Translations under genes and position numbers: made by a program
NCBI GenBank assembly: GCA_016748015.1
Contig: JAAOMT010000426.1
Span: forward strand, 29,620 to 93,619
Source of the DNA: Geosiphon pyriformis
Taxonomy: Eukaryota; Glomeromycota; Glomeromycetes; Archaeosporales; Geosiphonaceae
DNA length: 64,000 bases
Direction: 5' to 3'
The notes under the pieces: model-generated
Databases searched by the model: none
What the model was told of the DNA's origin: nothing
Seen by the model: only the letters and a program-made list of their open reading frames with translations
In this document: piece after piece, positions 22,350-34,738 of the stretch
Layout: each line of letters starts with the position of its first letter
How positions within the stretch are numbered: the stretch's first letter is position 1

Positions 22350-23305
22350 TTCAATTATAGTAGAATTGTTGTCACCTAAACAACATGAAAAATTTATGGT
22401 AAAAGTTACTTTATCTTAATTAATATTTTAATTAAATTGATCCTTTAACAGAAACTAGCATGTAATATGATTGTCATGCTTCCAAACTCAATTCAAAGTA
22501 TAAAATTTACACATGATGAAAAATGGAAAAAGACAAATGAAATCTTTATGGATATTACACAGGACATTCTTGATATATTGTTAGTAATTTTCAAGACAAG
22601 TTTTTATTAAATTATTGATTTTTAGAGCTGATGTTTGGATAAATTCAGCATTTGAATCTGACCTTAAAAAAACACAAAGTGAAGGAACATATGCAACAGA
22701 CATAATAATTTCTTTGATTCGAACATCATTAAAAGGGTTTCCATATAGGCAATTTGCATTTATCAGCAGGTAAAGTTTTATTCCCTAAAGTTATGCATTT
22801 AAAATTTTACTTTTAGTGCAGAGTAACGTATTTACCAAAACGAGAAAGTAAAACATTTGAGTTTTTATTTGATGAATACTCACGTTTATTATGTAGTAAT
22901 ACTAATATTTTATGATAAAATTATTTTAATAAAACATGATATTATAGGAACCAAGATCCAGTTAATAGGGACAATATTGATATACATCAATATTATCATC
23001 TAAAAAAAAACACAAATTCCTATACAATGGTCTGAACAAGCTTTATTAAATTTGTTGAGTTATTATTAAATCTACTGGTATTTATTTTATTATACTAAAT
23101 TTCATTTATGAATATAACAAAATTAATTTTATTTTATATAGAATATTCTGATTGTTACCTTATCTCTATTAATGCAAATACCCACAAGTAAAACACATCA
23201 TATCGAAAAAAGTACTACAGTGTCATCGCTTAAAGAAGAAGTAATTGATGAACAAAATAAAAAAAGACAGAAAAGATCAAAAAAAAACATTAGGATTAAT
23301 TAAGC
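22350..23305 (+). pseudogene. Truncated copy of the uncharacterised family intact at 26-28 kb
   Basis: Three exon-like pieces with good splice sites: about 22455-22580 (LPNSIQSIKFTHDEKWKKTN), 22626-22770 (ADVWINSAFESDLKKTQSEG, TDIIISLIRTSLKGFPYRQF, AFIS), and decayed pieces at 22920-23300 (DIHQYYHLKK; 'ILIVTLSLLMQ'; 'VSSLKEEVIDEQNKKRQKR'). A stop falls right after the third intron (SAE then TAG-like break), and the central part with the GRR-D core is missing. The first half matches the layout of the 26-28 kb gene (an acidic helical part, then a 'Y.TDII...L...' segment before the core). I recognise this as a protein family frequent in Glomeromycotina genomes with no known function; that is memory, not a search. 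Confidence 0.5.
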
Positions 23306-23479
23306 ATAGAAAAAATGCATATATTTAGAATTAATAAAGATTAAAAAATCTATATATTGTAAAGATTTTATTTGTTTGATTTTCGCGTTATAGATTATCA
23401 AAAAATATCTGATAGATTCACTATCGTGATTGCATTTTATATATTACGATCAAGATCTTTTGGATTGGTCAATCTATTA

Positions 23480-23614
23480 GGCTTAGAGTTTATGAGCATT
23501 GTATTCAAAAGCAGCAGAAGAGGAGATACAAAAGCACAGTGCAATCTTGGAGTTTGTTATGTTAATGGAGAAGGAACGACCAAAAATTCAGAAAAAGCAT
23601 TTGAACTCTTTTAA
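23480..23614 (+). pseudogene. Sel1-repeat fragment
   Basis: One clear Sel1 unit, KSSRRGDTKAQCNLGVCYVN then GEGTTKNSEKAFELF, followed directly by a stop. The sequence before it is not Sel1-like. It is a single-repeat remnant, probably copied from a longer Sel1 gene such as the one decayed at 21 kb. Confidence 0.7.
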
Positions 23615-24415
23615 AATATTATTTTACAAACCAAATTGAAAAATGCTTTTCTGACAACTTTTTTTAAAAGAAAATTGTTAGTTTTATTGTCTTTTATTAA
23701 TTTAAAAACAAATATAATACTTAATTTCCCAATAAAATTATAAAACTTAAAAATAAGTAAAACAATTTGAGTCATGTATAAATCTTAGACCTGAAAAAAA
23801 ATATTAAGAAAAATGTCCCAAGTAAATGTGTTTTCGTTCTTTTTTAGAAAATCTGAGGTCTCCATGTTCCGCAAATGATAAAATTCATTGGTTATAAGAT
23901 ATCTGCAAGGCATTTTTTAATAATAGAAAAAGAAATAGAAATAATAAATTATCTTAAATTTCTTAAAAAAAAATACCTTATTTGTATGGATTTTTTTCCA
24001 TATTTTGGCTATTTTTAAGATGTTTCAAAGCAACCTTCATAACCCACTTCTTTCATACTTTTGATTTTTCTTATTCCAAAATAGATTTATTTCTCTCCCA
24101 TATATCTTCTTTAACAGCTTAAATTATCCAATTCTCATCTGACCTAAAGATTTGATCTCATTGGAATAATTCATTCAAGACATTTCAGAAATGTGAGATG
24201 ATATTTCGGGAAACCGGCTTTAAATATGTTGACATCATTTTTATCAGTATCATAAAATGAACATATGGGAGATTCACTAATGATTATACTCAAGTTACAA
24301 CATTTAGAACACTCAAATCTATTTGAAAGCTGATCAAAAAAAATTTCAAAATCTAAACTTTTAATTTTGGAATTGTAAAATAAACAATCCATGTCATTAA
24401 TCACTAGAATAACTC

Positions 24416-24670
24416 AAGTTATTTTCCTCTGCTGCTTTTAAATAGAGTTCAAATGCTTTTTAACCATTTTGATAGCTGTTTTTAAGTGGAGTTTTAATAT
24501 TTTTTCGTTGCTCTCTATTCATCTTAATAATACATTCCATAATTTGTTATGTTCACTTGTATTTCCCACTTTTTTGAAATTTTCCATTGTTTCCAATTTT
24601 TTTCGATACCAATTTCCAAAATTTTATTGCAAAACTAAATCTTCTACCTCTGCTGCTTTTATTTATAAAT
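24416..24670 (-). pseudogene. Short Sel1-repeat relics
   Basis: Two pieces on the - strand carry the Sel1 helix word: at 24460-24420 (KAFELYLKAAEE) and 24662-24640 (a KAAEVE-like word). Both are flanked by stops. They show that Sel1 sequence once extended here. Confidence 0.5.
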
Positions 24671-24673
24671 TAA

Positions 24674-24716
24674 TAAAAGTTGTTAATAAAAGTTGTTAAT
24701 AAAAGTTGTTAATAAA
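24674..24716. repeat. 15-bp tandem repeat, 3 copies
   Basis: The unit aaaagttgttaataa is repeated three times without change. Confidence 0.9.
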
Positions 24717-24920
24717 ATACAATTAATGTAATTTTATTCTAAAGTATACAATATTATAAAAAGACTGTGTTATAATTAGATTAGATATTTATAAACAACA
24801 TTAAAAAGTTAAAACTTTAAAACTTTTTGTTTTATAATATTATTAAAAAATATTAATTTACAATTATAAAAAGTTTTTGAAATAAATTTTTTTTATTGAT
24901 TAATTTTTTATATTGTTTTC

Positions 24921-24960
<40 letters not shown>

Positions 24961-25587
24961 GTTTTAAACTTTTATTGCTAATGATTTATTTAGTTTAAAA
25001 ATAATTTGTTTAATATAATATTATTTAACATCTAAGCTAAAAATTCAAATAAAATTAATTATTAAATCTTAAAAATTTAAAAAATTACTTATTAACAATT
25101 TTTTTTATTTAAAACAAAATACAGATGCATAAGAAAAAAGATAAAAATATGACCAAAACAGAAATCTTGTTAAAGACAGAACCTCTTTTTAACAACTAGG
25201 TAAAAATGTAGCAAATTGAATTTTTAAGTATATTACAAAAGATAAAGTATCTGTTTTACTCAGATAGTGACTCTTTTTATTTTAATAATAAATAAGCTAT
25301 AGTGATACCTCTTCTATATTTTGATTGTGTAAATGCACATGACGATTGTATAATAATGATCGAGTAGAAGTTTCGATTGTTTGTTAGATAATGAATATAG
25401 CATTAGATCTAAGTTTAGATTGTTTTGATTGGCTTGGTGGCTAATCACCTGTAAAAAGTGCACAGTTTACATTTACTGTGAAACAATGTGCATGAATACA
25501 GTTAGTCCCAAGATGCGATCATCAGTTGAACCAAATGATCCTGATGTAGGATAAAAATGAAACTATTGTCAAACGCGTCAAAAAAAA
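24717..25587. other. Intergenic with (AAT)n run
   Basis: Very AT-rich to about 25120, including an uninterrupted ATA/AAT run at 24926-24960. The DNA from 25300 on is less extreme and may hold the promoter of the gene at 25.6-28.3 kb. No TATA element stands out. Confidence 0.5.
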
Positions 25588-25813
25588 ATGTCATTAAAAC
25601 AACAGGAGCGAGATAATTTCGTGTTTTTCGATCAATCCGAAGAATGGAACCTCTTGAATTTTCTAAAGTACCTTGATTCAGAGAAGAGTTTGGGTGATAA
25701 CTCTGAAGTACACCACAAGTATAGAATAATTCTGAGTAGGATTAAAAACAGTGGAGATGTGTCGCAAGAAAAAAGAGAGAAGGCTGAACAAGCACTGTTA
25801 GCTTATGAAGAAA
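25588..25813 (+). CDS. Possible 5' exon or separate short ORF
   Basis: Starts with ATG at 25588 and codes a polar, charged stretch (MSLKQQERDNFVFFDQSEEW, later KNSGDVSQEKREKAEQALLA). A donor-like gaaa/gtattg at 25814 would end it in phase 1. The next coding frame (in-frame from about 26033) needs phase 0, so the two cannot be joined without a shift. Either a base is wrong, the GC-rich insert at 25866-26001 broke the junction, or this is an unrelated remnant. Confidence 0.4.
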
Positions 25814-25865
25814 GTATTGCAATTTATTTTCTTTTTATTGCTCTTATATTTTGCCTAGAGAAGAG

Positions 25866-26001
25866 TGTTTGGTCGAGGCCGATAATCCCACCATCGAGGT
25901 GGTGGGCACACTCGGTGCTAGGTTGAGGCTGAAATACCCTTGTCGAGGCAGGGGGTGCACATCTAGGTGCTTAATATATGAGCTAGACAACCTTTGTAAC
26001 A
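25866..26001. mobile_element. GC-rich LTR-like or short non-autonomous insert
   Basis: 136 bp that start TGTTTGG and end GTAACA, the TG...CA form of a solo LTR. The base composition (more than half G+C) is unlike anything else in the window. The word TCGAGG(C/T), or close variants, recurs at 25873, 25894, 25923 and 25943. CCCACC...GGTGGG forms a small hairpin (25888-25905). I do not find a matching 5-bp target duplication, so the ends are uncertain. It sits in what is probably an intron or the 5' flank of the gene that follows. Confidence 0.4.
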
Positions 26002-26102
26002 GTAAGACTAACTAATTTCTCCTTAAGTATGAAAAGCGTTCTTCCCAGGTCAAAGAATTTTGGCGGAAAAGAAATCTTCGAATTTTACTTAACGAAAACA
26101 CT

Positions 26103-28346
26103 ATGAAAAGCACCAAAAGGATTATCAACCAAATTAATATGGTACAGGATGAAGCAAGCGATGTTTTAGTTCTAGGTAAGAGGGATAATCTGAGGCAACT
26201 AAGATCAGGTATGTTTGAAATTGGTGATAAGATCGAAGGAGATGTTCGCCGCTTTGGACTGGAAAAGGTATATAAAAATCAAATAAACAGTGCATTGCTC
26301 AGAAATAATAATTAAGCTTATTATGCTTTAGAATGAACTTGAACAGCCATGTACACCAGAAGATAAGGTACTTTTATTTTTCTATCATGTTTTCAATGTA
26401 TAATTGTCTTCTTACTTTCAAATGTATACAGATTATACCCACTTCTTATGGTAATGAGTCCTCTACATCAGTAATTAATATACCTTCCAGGTCCATAGAA
26501 GATAAAAGCAAATCGGAAGAGGTAATATCTCTTCATTATTACATGTACAAAAAATATTAGTTAAAAATTTTAGAATTTTGTTTTTAGGAATCTGAATTCG
26601 ATGAATCTGAATCTGACGAATCGGATGTGATGTATGATATTGATAAAAAGGAGAGAAAGGTATGTTATAATGTTTCATGCTATTTTGTAAAAAAGAAAAT
26701 TTTTATAATGTTTTATGTAGTCAGGGCCATTCAAGCTGAGCGATGGGGACCGAACAGAGATTGAAAGTGTTTATGCGAAGCTGAAGAAGGATGTCATGTG
26801 GAGATTATCAAGCAGAAGATTTGTAGAAGAAGAGTTATATAGTCTTGGAAAGAAACTAGAATTTGAACAGTAAGTTTTACAGATACAATTAATCTTTACA
26901 TACATGATGGAAGATATATATTAATCTAATGTAAATGTATATTTTAGCACTGCACATTCTTTTATAATCGATACAGATGATGAAATTATTAAACAACATT
27001 TTACTGAACTTGAATTAGAAGAAATTGACAATGCATCTGTTCCGGAGGTTCCAGATCTCGCTCAGGACATTATTGAATATTTAAATAAGTTTATAAATAT
27101 AGTAAGTTGTAGATTGGATTGTTGATAAATAATGCCAATATGTATGGGATGCTAATTACATCAATTTTTTTCAATAGGATAGTGCAAAGAAAGTACGTTC
27201 TATTATTAGTGAGCAAGATGATAGATTCAATATAAACTATGATTCATCTATTCATCATGATCTGGATTACATTCGGTTTGCTCTTTATGCATTGTAAGTT
27301 TGTGCGTTTTTAATTTAAACATTAAGAAAGTTTGCCTACAATATGATGTTTATTTCACTCTCTTGCAAACGTTCCTTATGCAGAACCAGAGAGATTGAAA
27401 ATGGGGGTCTTGTACACCCAAATCTAGAATCATGGTATAATTGCCATATTTGGAATACAATTGTCGATCAAGGATTTGCAGACATCAAGGGAACGTTAGT
27501 CGTACGGTAATAAACTAATTTTTTTGATCTATTTTGCTCGGCAAATTACTACATGTTTTTTGGTTTCTTTCTGCTAAATTTCTAGAGGGGAAAGTACTTG
27601 CATTGCAACAGCCACCAGGAAAAACAGAAAGAGGGTAGTGACACAGAGGCGTAAAATGGGACGTCGAGGAGACTGGATATTAAGACTAACTGGTAATGGA
27701 GATCGTGACGAATACGGCATAGGTGAAGTTGGAAAATGCTGGTTAGATAGATTTGGAACGAAATTCTTGGGAGAAACATCTTTAAAGCAACCTAAAGCTT
27801 TAAAGGATATGTTAGTTAAACTCATGAAAAGAATCAATTGGGATAAAGAATTATGTTCAAAAGTGCAAACTGTTGGAATAACTCATTCAGGTATATAATT
27901 TTGCAGCATGATTTTTCTAAACATCGTACAACAAATTGTTACCCATTTCAGACTTTGTAGGTTTAATGATGACAGTCATGCATATGGACAACCCGCATGG
28001 ATATGTTTGTAGAATCCGTCGTGGAGAGTTCCTAGAGGTTCCAGATAAGGAAGAAAATCTATCGGCATTATTGGTTATACTGGCTGCCATATTGAATATC
28101 AAGGTTTCTATGTTCAACTGCTTTGTTTGCTTGATGACACGTAATGACTACCTTAACACATGTCATTTTTTACAGATTGCTGTACGAGAAACAATAAAAG
28201 TTGTACAACCGAAGATGCAAAGTGAAAGCATTTTCAAGCAAGCGGGGCGTCTAAAGCGACCACGAAATTCTGATGAAATTCCTGCATGCTTTACCACACC
28301 AAAAAAATTTAAGGAAATTACTTCTCGGAAAGTTGGGAAATATTAG
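26103..28346 (+). CDS. Uncharacterised Mucoromycota-type protein, 11 exons, possible nuclease-like core
   Basis: Exons: 26103-26267, 26332-26367, 26432-26521, 26588-26659, 26721-26869, 26948-27101, 27178-27293, 27384-27506, 27586-27890, 27952-28103 and 28176-28346. All borders are GT/AG and all phases agree, giving 510 residues. The first 120 residues are polar, with an acidic run (ESEFDESESDESD). Next comes a helical part, then 'GLVHPNLESWYNCHIWNTI'. The core begins GESTCIATATRKNRKR and reads MGRRGDWILRL...DEYGIGEVGK, with TKFLGETSLKQPKALKDML after it. Asp in RRGD and Glu in GEVGK could form the D...ExK pair of PD-(D/E)XK nucleases; that is an inference from pattern only. The rest (VGITHSG, NPHGYVCRIRRGEF) fits the same family, which I remember as expanded and uncharacterised in Glomeromycotina. 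The start is the first ATG after an in-frame stop; an upstream exon is possible. A truncated relative lies at 22.3 kb. Confidence 0.8.
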
Positions 28347-28544
28347 ATAATGGTATCGACGATCGTAATTTTCATTAGTACTTACTGCTTTTTAACCCAA
28401 TCCGAGATATCATATTCAAAATATGAAAGCCAACTTAATCCATCATATAGTTCACATTCATTTACAAACAACATCACCCGTGGAATCTAGTTTCAACAGA
28501 GGCCTCTACTTCAAAGATACGGATAATAAAGGTGAAATTTAAAA

Positions 28545-28832
28545 GATGAAAGCGTACAAAGTACTATTAAGCCTTCATCGCTTAAACGAGGGGCTAAAAA
28601 TCTGAAGGCTGCTGAAAAAATCTCGCCTTATTTTGTAATTGTGAAAGCACCCCCTTCCGAACCTCAATCAATTCTCATTATTAATATTAATAATTGCAAA
28701 AGAATTCGTCTTGCCAAATCATCATCCAAAAATCAAAGAGATGCAAGAACTTGTACCAGAATTTCGCCATATTTTTCCTTAAAAAAAAGACTATCTACAT
28801 TTAACAATGACTCAACCCCAAAATCAAAGTGA
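28545..28832 (+). CDS. Short ORF with duplicated ISPYF motif
   Basis: An open frame of about 96 codons (no ATG at its upstream end; an ATG/AG acceptor-like site is near 28545). It is basic and codes KAAEKISPYFVIVKAPPSEP, and about 50 residues later 'TRISPYFSLKKRLSTFNND'. The repeated (K/R)ISPYF word is unlikely in random AT-rich DNA. It follows the 11-exon gene on the same strand by about 200 bases and could be a remnant of a separate gene. Function unknown. Confidence 0.3.
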   Translation, partial: DESVQSTIKPSSLKRGAKNLKAAEKISPYFVIVKAPPSEPQSILIININNCKRIRLAKSSSKNQRDARTCTRISPYFSLKKRLSTFNNDSTPKSK

Positions 28833-31800
28833 GGTATACCAAAAAGACGGGGCAGTTGCAAGCACACATTTTAAAGAAATAGAAAAATCCGGTGCAAAGT
28901 CCCAGGAAAGTAATTTTGAGAAAAAACAAGATTCAAAAGAGTAATAAATTGCGATTGAGATATTGTCCATATCAAAAAAGGATTAGAACAATCTTCTACA
29001 AAAATTAAATTCATTTTACGTTGAAGATTAAATCATCTAACTTATAAGCAAAAATTTAATGGAGTTTTTAGATTAGAAAATAATTTACCTGTTATTTGGC
29101 ATTAATGCTACAAAAAAATGCAAATAATACTTTTAATAATAATTGGTCCGGAATGTATTTGCCACCAGCACACAATTATTTCAATATGAACAAGATATAA
29201 GTAAAAAATAAAATTCAAAAATATAGAAAGCAAAATATTTTTATTGAATACCATATAAAATAAAGCAAAATAAAGATTTTCAAAGAATTAATTAAAAAGA
29301 TTGTATAATTAATTATTTAAACAATTTAGAACAATTTTAAGTTAAAAAAAATAAAAAAATATTGTGATATTATTTTAATCTAAACAAGTTTTATATTTGT
29401 TTTATCCTTTTTTTGCTTTATAAAAAAATTTTATCCTTACAAAAAAATTCAGCATAATATTATTTATTTGTTCTTTGTTTATTTTCTTATTATTTGTATA
29501 ATTTTACTTTAATTTATAATAATTATAAAAATTGAATTAAAATAATAAAAATTATTAAAACTGATTATATAATAAAAAAAGCTTAAATAAACAGATTAAA
29601 TTTAAACAACCAAAAATCAAATTAATATATTAAAAAAAACAATAACAAAAAACAAAAATTATTAATAAGTAATTATTTTATTTTATTATTATTTAAACAT
29701 TTTTAAATAAATTAAACTATTTTAATATATTTTATATTAATTCTTACAATTTTTATTAAATTTATTACATATATAATTAGATTTAATAATTTTTTATTGT
29801 TTAATATTAAACAATTTAATAAGTTATTTTATGTTTTACAAATATAATATAAAACTTTATATTATATAAAAAACATAGATTATATTAAAAATAACATGTA
29901 AGTAATATTTAAACCAAATTAAAACTATTATAAATTAAACAAAAAAACATATTTTATGTTTTTTATTTTGTTAATATAATAATTTATATAATGATAAACT
30001 TATTTAATTACAATTTGAATGTTATTTAATTTTAAAACTTTAAAAGTTTTACAAAATTATTAATTAACCAAATATATTATTATTTATAAAAAATTTGTTT
30101 TATTGTTTATATTTTTATTATTAAAAAAATTAATATTAAACTTATTTTTAAATTTTTTTATAATTCACAAAATTCTTGTATATATTAATTTATTTTTTAG
30201 AAAAAACATTTAAATATTAATTATAAAATTAAATTTTTTGCACATTAATAGAAAATTAAGCTTATTAAAAAATTAATAGCTAAATAATAGATTTAATTAA
30301 CTAAGATAATTTATGTATTTAAATTTTTAAAAAAGTTATTTTTGTATTAACAATAGTATTAAAATATTATAAAATAAAAAACCAAAAAATTTGTGATTTT
30401 AACATAAAAAATTAAATTATTAAACAACATTTATTACAATTTTAAATAATATAACAAACTTAAAAACAAAACAGTTTTATAAACAAAAATTATATAATTT
30501 AACTTTTAACAAAATTAACAACCAAAAGTTTTTTATTAATATAATATTTTTCAAAATATTAGCTTTAATTATAATAATATTAAAATTATTTTTAAACTTA
30601 AAATAATAACAATAAATTTTTAATAACAATTAAAATTAAAAAACTAAAAAATAAAAAGTTTTTAAAAACAATACAATCCATTATAATTGATACTAATATA
30701 ATAAAACTATTTTAAAAAATTAGTTGTGTTTTTTGTTGTTTTATTTTTTTATCTATTTAAACAGCAAAAAAAAGTTGATAATTATATTTGGTATATTACA
30801 TTAAAAAAAGCTTTTACTTAAAGTTAAAAAAAATGTTTTTTGAATAGCCAAAAACCGAATTTTATTATTTAAGAAAAACATTTTAACAAAATATTGTTTG
30901 GATGTTTCTATTGGAATTTTTTTTTAAAGTAATTGCATTGCATGCTTATATATAAAATTGTTTAAACTTGATTCTTATTAATATTACAGATAAACCAATT
31001 ATTAAGCACTAGTTGCACAAATAAAGTTATTAAACATAATACATAATAACAACAAAATAAACTAATATAAATATTTTTTATTTTCATAAAGCATTATATT
31101 ATACGATTACAACTTGTGCTTGAAATCAATTTTTATGTTTCTTATTTTTAAAAAATAAGAAGTAAAAGTTTGTTTGAGTTTATAAAACCCAAGTAGATAA
31201 CTTTACTTATACAGTTTCTATTAATCATGACATTTATAAACCTTTATATAATATTTTTTAATTAAAAAAATAGTAAAATTGGTTAACAAGTTATTGGATA
31301 TATTGCTGGTATTTGCATCTACATAAACAATTTAATATTATAAAAAAACATGTTAATAAAATCAATTTCTAAATGCAAAAAGAAGGCTAAAAAACTGAAT
31401 AAAATAATAACATGTATTAAACGAAAAATTAAATACTTGCAAAATGAGATTCATAGAAAGACTATTGGTTTTTTTACTTATGAATTTAATGTGATTATTA
31501 TTCCTCCTTTGGAGAAATAAAATAAAATAAACAAAAAAACAAAAAAAATTCCAAAAAAAACAGGTCGAAAAATGTTTGACTGGGCACATTATCGATTTCA
31601 ATAGCCAAAGTAGAGGAGTTAAGAGTTTATATTATTATCCAAAATGAAACTTATAGGTCCAAACTTGCAGTTGTTGTGGAAACATCCAAAACATTGAAGG
31701 ATCTTAAAGCATATAAATACCGAAATTGTAAGACTGTAATGGATAAAAATAGTGATTAAGAAAATTTTCTCCAAATATTGCTTGTCTTAGTTTTCTTTGG

Positions 31801-32177
31801 AGATTATGCAGAAAATGGTAGCAATGCATACTATTTTCTATTATTGATATATTGCTTTCCGCCCAGCTGTGTTTTCTTACTAAATGACTTGAATTCTCGA
31901 GATTTCGTAATTATAAAAATCTATATAAAAGAGCACACAGTTTTTTGGATGTTCATTTCAACCCTCAAGATGATGAAAATTTTGGATTAATAGATTTTTG
32001 GAGTCAATATTTGATATTAATTTGATGAATGTGTCAAAAGTAGCGCTTGCAAGAACAATCAAGCGCAGACACAAAACTCGTATTCTTTATTTATGTAAGT
32101 ATGAGAAATTAAATAATTCTATGATCGACGATAATACATCAAAGGAATACAATAAATAAGTAGATGAAAAAAAATAT
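28833..32177. other. Intergenic: AT desert, then weak coding-like relics
   Basis: From about 29120 to 31330 the DNA is almost only A and T with no open frame of note. From 31560 to 32160 G+C rises and small fragments look coding (for example MNVSKVALARTIKRRHKTRI at 32025 on the + strand), but they are broken and unidentified. Confidence 0.5.
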
Positions 32178-33267
32178 TCAATAAATATTTTGTTCTTGAA
32201 ATTGTAATTTTTTAATCGTCCCAAACTCTATCACTTTTCCTTCAACCTTTTTCAAATCCACATTCCCATTGACCACTTTTGAAACAATATACTTTTCTTT
32301 CATATTTTCTTCCATAGCCCACCACCACTGATTCAACTGATATGCTGGGTCATCTCTTACTTGCTTTTCTTCTTTGTTAATTTCCCATGGTTTTTGTAGA
32401 ATATAATGAACATTTTTAACTTCATTGTCATTCCATATTGGAGCATGACACTTTCGTAAGGTTTTCAAAGCGTTATATTTATAGGATAAGCGTTTCCATT
32501 TTTTACAGAATATTTCGTTGAGAAAATCTTGGTCTGGGAAAAGAAGTGAGGAGGGATTAGGGTGGTTTCGAAAGGAATTTTCAATGCGAGCATATTCCCT
32601 GAGGGAAGGGGATAAGACCAATAAGCCCGAGTTGAAATAATCTACGTGTCCTCCACTTTTAGTGAGAGTAATGTCATTTGTATAAGCACAAGATTCCGGA
32701 ATCCTAAACAAGGGAAATGTACATTTGATGAATACAGGTATATGAGACATGAAAACTCATATTAACGAAAAACCATCACAAAATATCAATGAAATAAGAA
32801 TCATACCAGTCCTTAGGATAATGACTTAATTGCATCGGGTTACAAGTACAAGCACTTGATGCCAGAATCCAACCGTTCTCCAAAGGTTCCTCCAATAATT
32901 CGTCCATATTTTGAACAACCAACATATCTGCATCCAGCAAGACAACTCGTTCATATTCCTCCAATTCCCAAACGCGTAGCTTTGTCCATGTTTCTCTATA
33001 ACCAGCTCTTAATTCTTTTGTAACAGTTGACGGGGGATCAAGAAATGCAATTTTTCTCGTGATACAACCAAAATTTTCTCGAAATGCATTTAGCGTTTTT
33101 GATGATAGAGCGTCAGTGTGAATTATCACAAGAGGAAATTTTGATTTGACGTTTAAAAGAGAATGAGCTAGAACTTTTGCGCCGAGGATATATTCATTTT
33201 CTTTTGTTAAGAGAGTTGCCCATACTTTTTTCGGTTGGTTTATGTAATCATTGTTTGGTAAAGACAT
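32178..33267 (-). CDS. Family 8 glycosyltransferase (glycogenin / galactinol-synthase type), 2 exons
   Basis: Exons 33267-32807 and 32703-32178 join in phase 2 across a 103-bp intron (donor gtatga, acceptor tttag) to give 328 residues. The join rebuilds 'HYPKDWIPESCAYTND', which is continuous family sequence. GT8 marks are: KVWATLLTKENEYILGAKVL near the N-terminus (sugar-nucleotide fold); ETWTKLRVWEL; the metal-binding DxD in VVLLDADMLVVQNMDEL (Asp112, Asp114); and HVDYFNSGLLVLSPS. Enzymes of this type move a sugar from UDP-glucose or UDP-galactose with Mn2+. Exact donor and acceptor cannot be told; fungal relatives are usually annotated as glycogenin- or galactinol-synthase-like. There is no signal peptide or membrane anchor, so a cytosolic role is likely. 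I place the start at the ATG at 33267, the first in frame. Confidence 0.9.
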
Positions 33268-34738
33268 ATCAGTGGGTCCTACTGTCAAGATGGAGATAAA
33301 AAAGTGACTAAGAGAGTAAAAGCTCGGGGATGAATGAAGTATTTAAAAAAATGAAATTCATTTGTAAAATGAAGCTCCAAAAAGAATTCTTATGCATGCT
33401 ATTGACGTTTCACATGTGAAATCATTTAGATATGGCTGTGCATGTATTTAAAATCTTTAAACGCGGATTCCTACCTTTTCTTGACATTTTTAGATGATCT
33501 TGATATTATTATTCTCGAATATTCCAAAGACTTAGGAACCGATTTTGAGCATTTTGAACCATTTCAAATACTCTGTTAGGAAAATGGATCTAAGCCGATG
33601 GATCTGTTCTTTGGAATATCACTAAAAATTTCGATTTTCGCAAGAAAGATGGTTGAACTTTTTAATGAAAATAGATTTGAAAAGGACATAGATTAGATTT
33701 TTAATATTTGTGTTTGTGCTAACCATTGAGATCATTCATATGAAATTAAATTAGCAACACTTATCATTCTCTCTTTGTGAGCGATTTTTGCCTTTTATCT
33801 TATTGCTATCCATTATACTGAATCTCCGTTGATTTTTACCTTTTCTGGATTTTTTATTCTGATAGATCATCAATCATGAATCTAGATCAACTGGAGTCAC
33901 GTGAATATTAAAAATTAAAATTAAAATTAAAACTTTTTTTTTTAAGCGCAAATCCTATAATCCTAAATATTTGTTTTAAACATAAACATCCAATTAAAAC
34001 TTGTTTAATTGGATTGTAGCTTTTTTGAAGGCAACAAAATAGCTGCGTAAGTAAAAGTAAACCAATATAAAATAATGATGATTTATTTTTGATGGTTAAC
34101 CTCATTTGTCATGGTGCAAAAGTTAGTATTTTCAAAAGCAGGTTTCAATTTTTTTAGAAACTATAATTGTTAAAATATATAGTAATTTGGCGTATTTGTT
34201 TTGCCATGTTTTTGTGAATGATGCAACATTTATCAATCAGAATCATTTTGTAATGACCAACAATAGACAATAATCGTTCAAATAAGAAAGATATAAGCCA
34301 ATCAGTTTCTTAAAAAAGTTGAATCAATTTTTTTTTCTTTATTATTAAAGATTGGTTACAGAACAGAAACAGATGAACAGATAAACAGAACGTATACAAA
34401 AAAATATTTACAAAAATCGACAAACATTTTTACAAAGGAAAAATGCCAACGTATGGAACCATTTTTTGAATCGGAGAGTTCTATTGCTGATTACAAATTT
34501 ACAAAACGAAATTTTTCATTCGGGGAATGATTTTTTTTGTATTGAGAAAAAGCTTAATTGAAGATAATCACACAAACGTCGATTGAGGAAGTAAGTTATA
34601 ATAATTCGTTTTGTGTTGTATCATCAGGAGGCTATCATATAATTATTTGGTTGATGGTCATATTGATATTTTTAGGATGATTGTTAAAATTCGGCCACTG
34701 ACTGATTGTTTAAAATTCGGGACCTTCACAATTTCTCG
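33268..34738. other. Intergenic, no gene seen
   Basis: The spacer between two - strand genes. I see no open frame with coding character and no strong promoter element for the glycosyltransferase. Confidence 0.6.

Noticed and set aside
29120-31330. Possible mitochondrial or organelle DNA insert because of extreme A/T content
   Set aside because: I see no rRNA, tRNA or organelle protein sequence, and the same texture recurs between nuclear genes.
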